From Streptacidiphilus sp. ASG 303 (lineage in GTDB: Bacteria; Actinomycetota; Actinomycetes; Streptomycetales; Streptomycetaceae): a stretch of 64,000 bases of DNA. The notes beneath the pieces were generated by a model. It was not told the origin of the DNA. It did no database searches and saw only the letters and a list, made by a program, of their open reading frames with translations. The position numbers and the translations under genes are program-made. The stretch spans positions 81,854 to 145,853 of the forward strand of contig NZ_JAJLRA010000015.1 in assembly GCF_020991365.1 (NCBI RefSeq). The letters run 5' to 3'. Position 1 is the first letter of the stretch. Each line of letters begins with the position of its first letter. Positions 62,592-64,000 of the stretch are shown here, one piece after another.

Positions 62592-63748
62592 GGCCCCTCC
62601 CGGGGCGGGCCGGTGACGAACCGCAGCAGGTCCTCCACCGGCTCCTCGCCGGCGGCCCGCGCCCGCTCCACGGCCCGGTCCAGCTCGGCGGCGACGTCCC
62701 GCTCCAGCGCGTCCAGGTCCTCGTCGCCGAAGCCGTCCTCCGCCCGCATGCGGTCGCCGAGGACCCGCAGCGGGTCCCGGGCCTTCCACCGCTCGATCTC
62801 GCTCCGCTCCCGGTACCGGTCGGGGTCGTACATCGAGTGCGCCCGGAACCGGTAGGTCCGCAGCTCCAGGAAGTGCGGCCCGCCGCCTGCCCGGACGGCC
62901 CCCGCCGCGCGCCGCGCCGCCTTCTCCACCGCCAGCACGTCCATGCCGTCGACCGGCCACGCCGCCATGCCGTAGGAGGCGGCCCGCAGCGCCAGGTCGG
63001 TGACGGCGTGCTCGCGGGCCAGCGGCGTGCCCATCGCGTACAGGTTGTTCTCGCAGGCCAGCACCAGCGGCAGGCCCCACAGCGCGGCGAGGTTCGCGGT
63101 CTCGTGGAACTCGCCCTCGGCCATGGCGCCGTCGCCGAAGAAGCAGCACGTCACCCGTTCGTCCCCGCGCATCCGGTCGGCCAGGGCCAGCCCCGCCGCC
63201 ACCGGAAGGCCGCCCGCCACGATGGCGTGGCCGCCGTAGAAGCGCCGGGAGGCGTCGAACAGGTGCATGGAGCCGCCGCGTCCCCGGCTGCAGCCCGTCA
63301 CCCGGCCCAGCATCTCGGCCATGACGGACTCGGCGGGGATGCCGCGGGCCAGGGCGTGGCCGTGCTCCCGGTAGGTGGAGACCACCGCGTCGTCGCTGGT
63401 CAGGGCCTCCAGCACGCCCACCGGCACGGCCTCCTCGCCGATGCAGAGGTGGACGAAGCCGCGGACCTCGCCCGCGCTGTACAGCTCGACGCAGCGCTCC
63501 TCGAAGCGCCGGACCAGCAGCATCCGCCGCAGCAGGTCCCGCCGGTGCGCCGCCCGGCCGCCGCCCCCGTCCGGGGCGGCCCGCTCCTGTACCGCCTGCT
63601 CCTGCACGGCCTGCTCCCGCTGCACGCCCTGCTCCCGCTGTACGGTCCGTCCCCGCGCCGCCCGCTCATGGACCTGCACGGCCTCGTCCCGCACCCCGGC
63701 GGCCCCCCGCACCCCGGCGGCGGCCGCAGCCGCCCGGCGCGGGCTCAC
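62588..63748 (-). CDS. 2-oxo acid dehydrogenase E1 alpha subunit
   Basis: 386 residues, GTG 63748, which overlaps the stop of the preceding gene (GTGA). After a 65-residue tail containing Gln/Glu-rich repeats (VQREQ and related), the E1 alpha fold follows with the thiamine diphosphate motif [20 protein letters not shown] ... ENN and the phosphorylation-loop region [13 protein letters not shown]. The closest match by memory is the pyruvate dehydrogenase E1 alpha of actinomycetes. No E3 gene is in the window. Confidence 0.94.
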
Positions 63749-64000
63749 GGCGCCGCCTCCCCGGACGGCGGGTGCGCGGACCCGGCGTCCCCCGCAGGCA
63801 CCGCTCCCCCCGCAGCGCCCGTGCTCCCCGCGCCTCCCGCGCCTCCCGCACTCCCCGCACCCGTCCCGTCCTCCGCCCCCCGCGCCTCCGGCGCCCCCCG
63901 CGCCTCCGGCGCCCCCCGCGCCTCCGGCGCCCCCCGCGCCTCCGGCGCCCCCCGCGCCTCCGGCGCCCCCCGCGCCTCCGGCGCCCCCCGCGCCTCCGGC
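63745..64000 (-). CDS. Unknown gene, C-terminal fragment with hexapeptide repeats
   Basis: Only the last 84 codons are in the window. The frame ends in TGA overlapping the E1 alpha GTG start (GTGA), the same coupling used throughout this operon, which supports its being a real coding sequence. The visible protein is repeats of Ala-Pro-Glu-Ala-Arg-Gly followed by a Gly/Ala/Ser-rich end. The domain that would reveal its function lies beyond the window. Confidence 0.6.
   Translation of the reverse strand, partial: PEARGAPEARGAPEARGAPEARGAPEARGAPEARGAPEARGAEDGTGAGSAGGAGGAGSTGAAGGAVPAGDAGSAHPPSGEAAP
63881..64000. repeat. 18-bp tandem array running off the window
   Basis: The unit CGCGCCTCCGGCGCCCCC is repeated six times perfectly plus a partial copy up to the last base. 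On the minus strand, in the frame coupled to E1 alpha, it encodes APEARG repeats. The full array length is unknown because it leaves the window. Confidence 0.95.

Overview
The window is extremely GC-rich (well over 70 %), has G/C at nearly every third codon position, short overlapping operons and GTG/TTG starts. All of this fits a Streptomyces or close relative. No rRNA, tRNA, CRISPR array, transposase, integrase or origin is visible. Gene content resembles the known Streptomyces neighbourhood where an isorenieratene-type carotenoid cluster lies next to an oxygen/redox 'dormancy' island (in S. coelicolor the island of the DevR/DosR homologue OsdR). That comparison is from memory, not from a search.

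Layout. 1-2858: the 3' part of an RtcB-type RNA ligase, an SRPBCC protein and a DUF6891-like protein. 3105-6373: a putative sensory partner-switch unit made of a tiny upstream ORF, a PAS/GAF/SpoIIE phosphatase, a CarH-like B12-binding protein and a STAS anti-sigma antagonist. 6578-15272: carotenoid genes crtI-crtU (+) and crtY, crtT-like, crtB and a Rieske oxygenase (-), with a lipoprotein and a GNAT gene between them; crtE is not in the window. 15569-31000: stress island with CBS-BON proteins, an Rv1733c-like membrane protein, five universal stress proteins, a P-type ATPase, a DoxX protein, a hibernation factor reading into a PNPOx protein, and a cation/proton antiporter. 31028-35292: pyruvate phosphate dikinase, PPK2 and a VOC protein. 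35462-38105: an MFS exporter and Hsp20. 38275-43591: operon of CBS-BON, a second P-type ATPase and two TrkA-like proteins. 43775-52391: a complete nine-gene archaeal/vacuolar-type ATPase operon. 52513-58022: stomatin, sedolisin-like protease, C39-like protein, GAP family transporter and TIGR03086 protein. 58143-64000: a minus-strand operon of an unknown gene (partial), pyruvate-dehydrogenase-type E1 alpha, E1 beta and E2, an acyl carrier protein and a nicotinate phosphoribosyltransferase.

The most informative signal is a shared promoter architecture. Thirteen intergenic sites carry a palindrome close to GGGACCTTCGGCCC, followed at a nearly constant distance (37-39 bases between fixed reference bases) by an octamer NANNNTGG or a close variant. 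They lie upstream of the CBS-BON, universal stress, hibernation factor, DoxX, Hsp20, ATPase/TrkA, V-type ATPase and stomatin genes. This is the layout expected for a DevR/DosR-type response regulator and suggests that one regulator coordinates ion pumping, ATP/pyruvate/polyphosphate metabolism, ribosome hibernation and chaperoning under hypoxia or redox stress. The regulator itself is not in the window.
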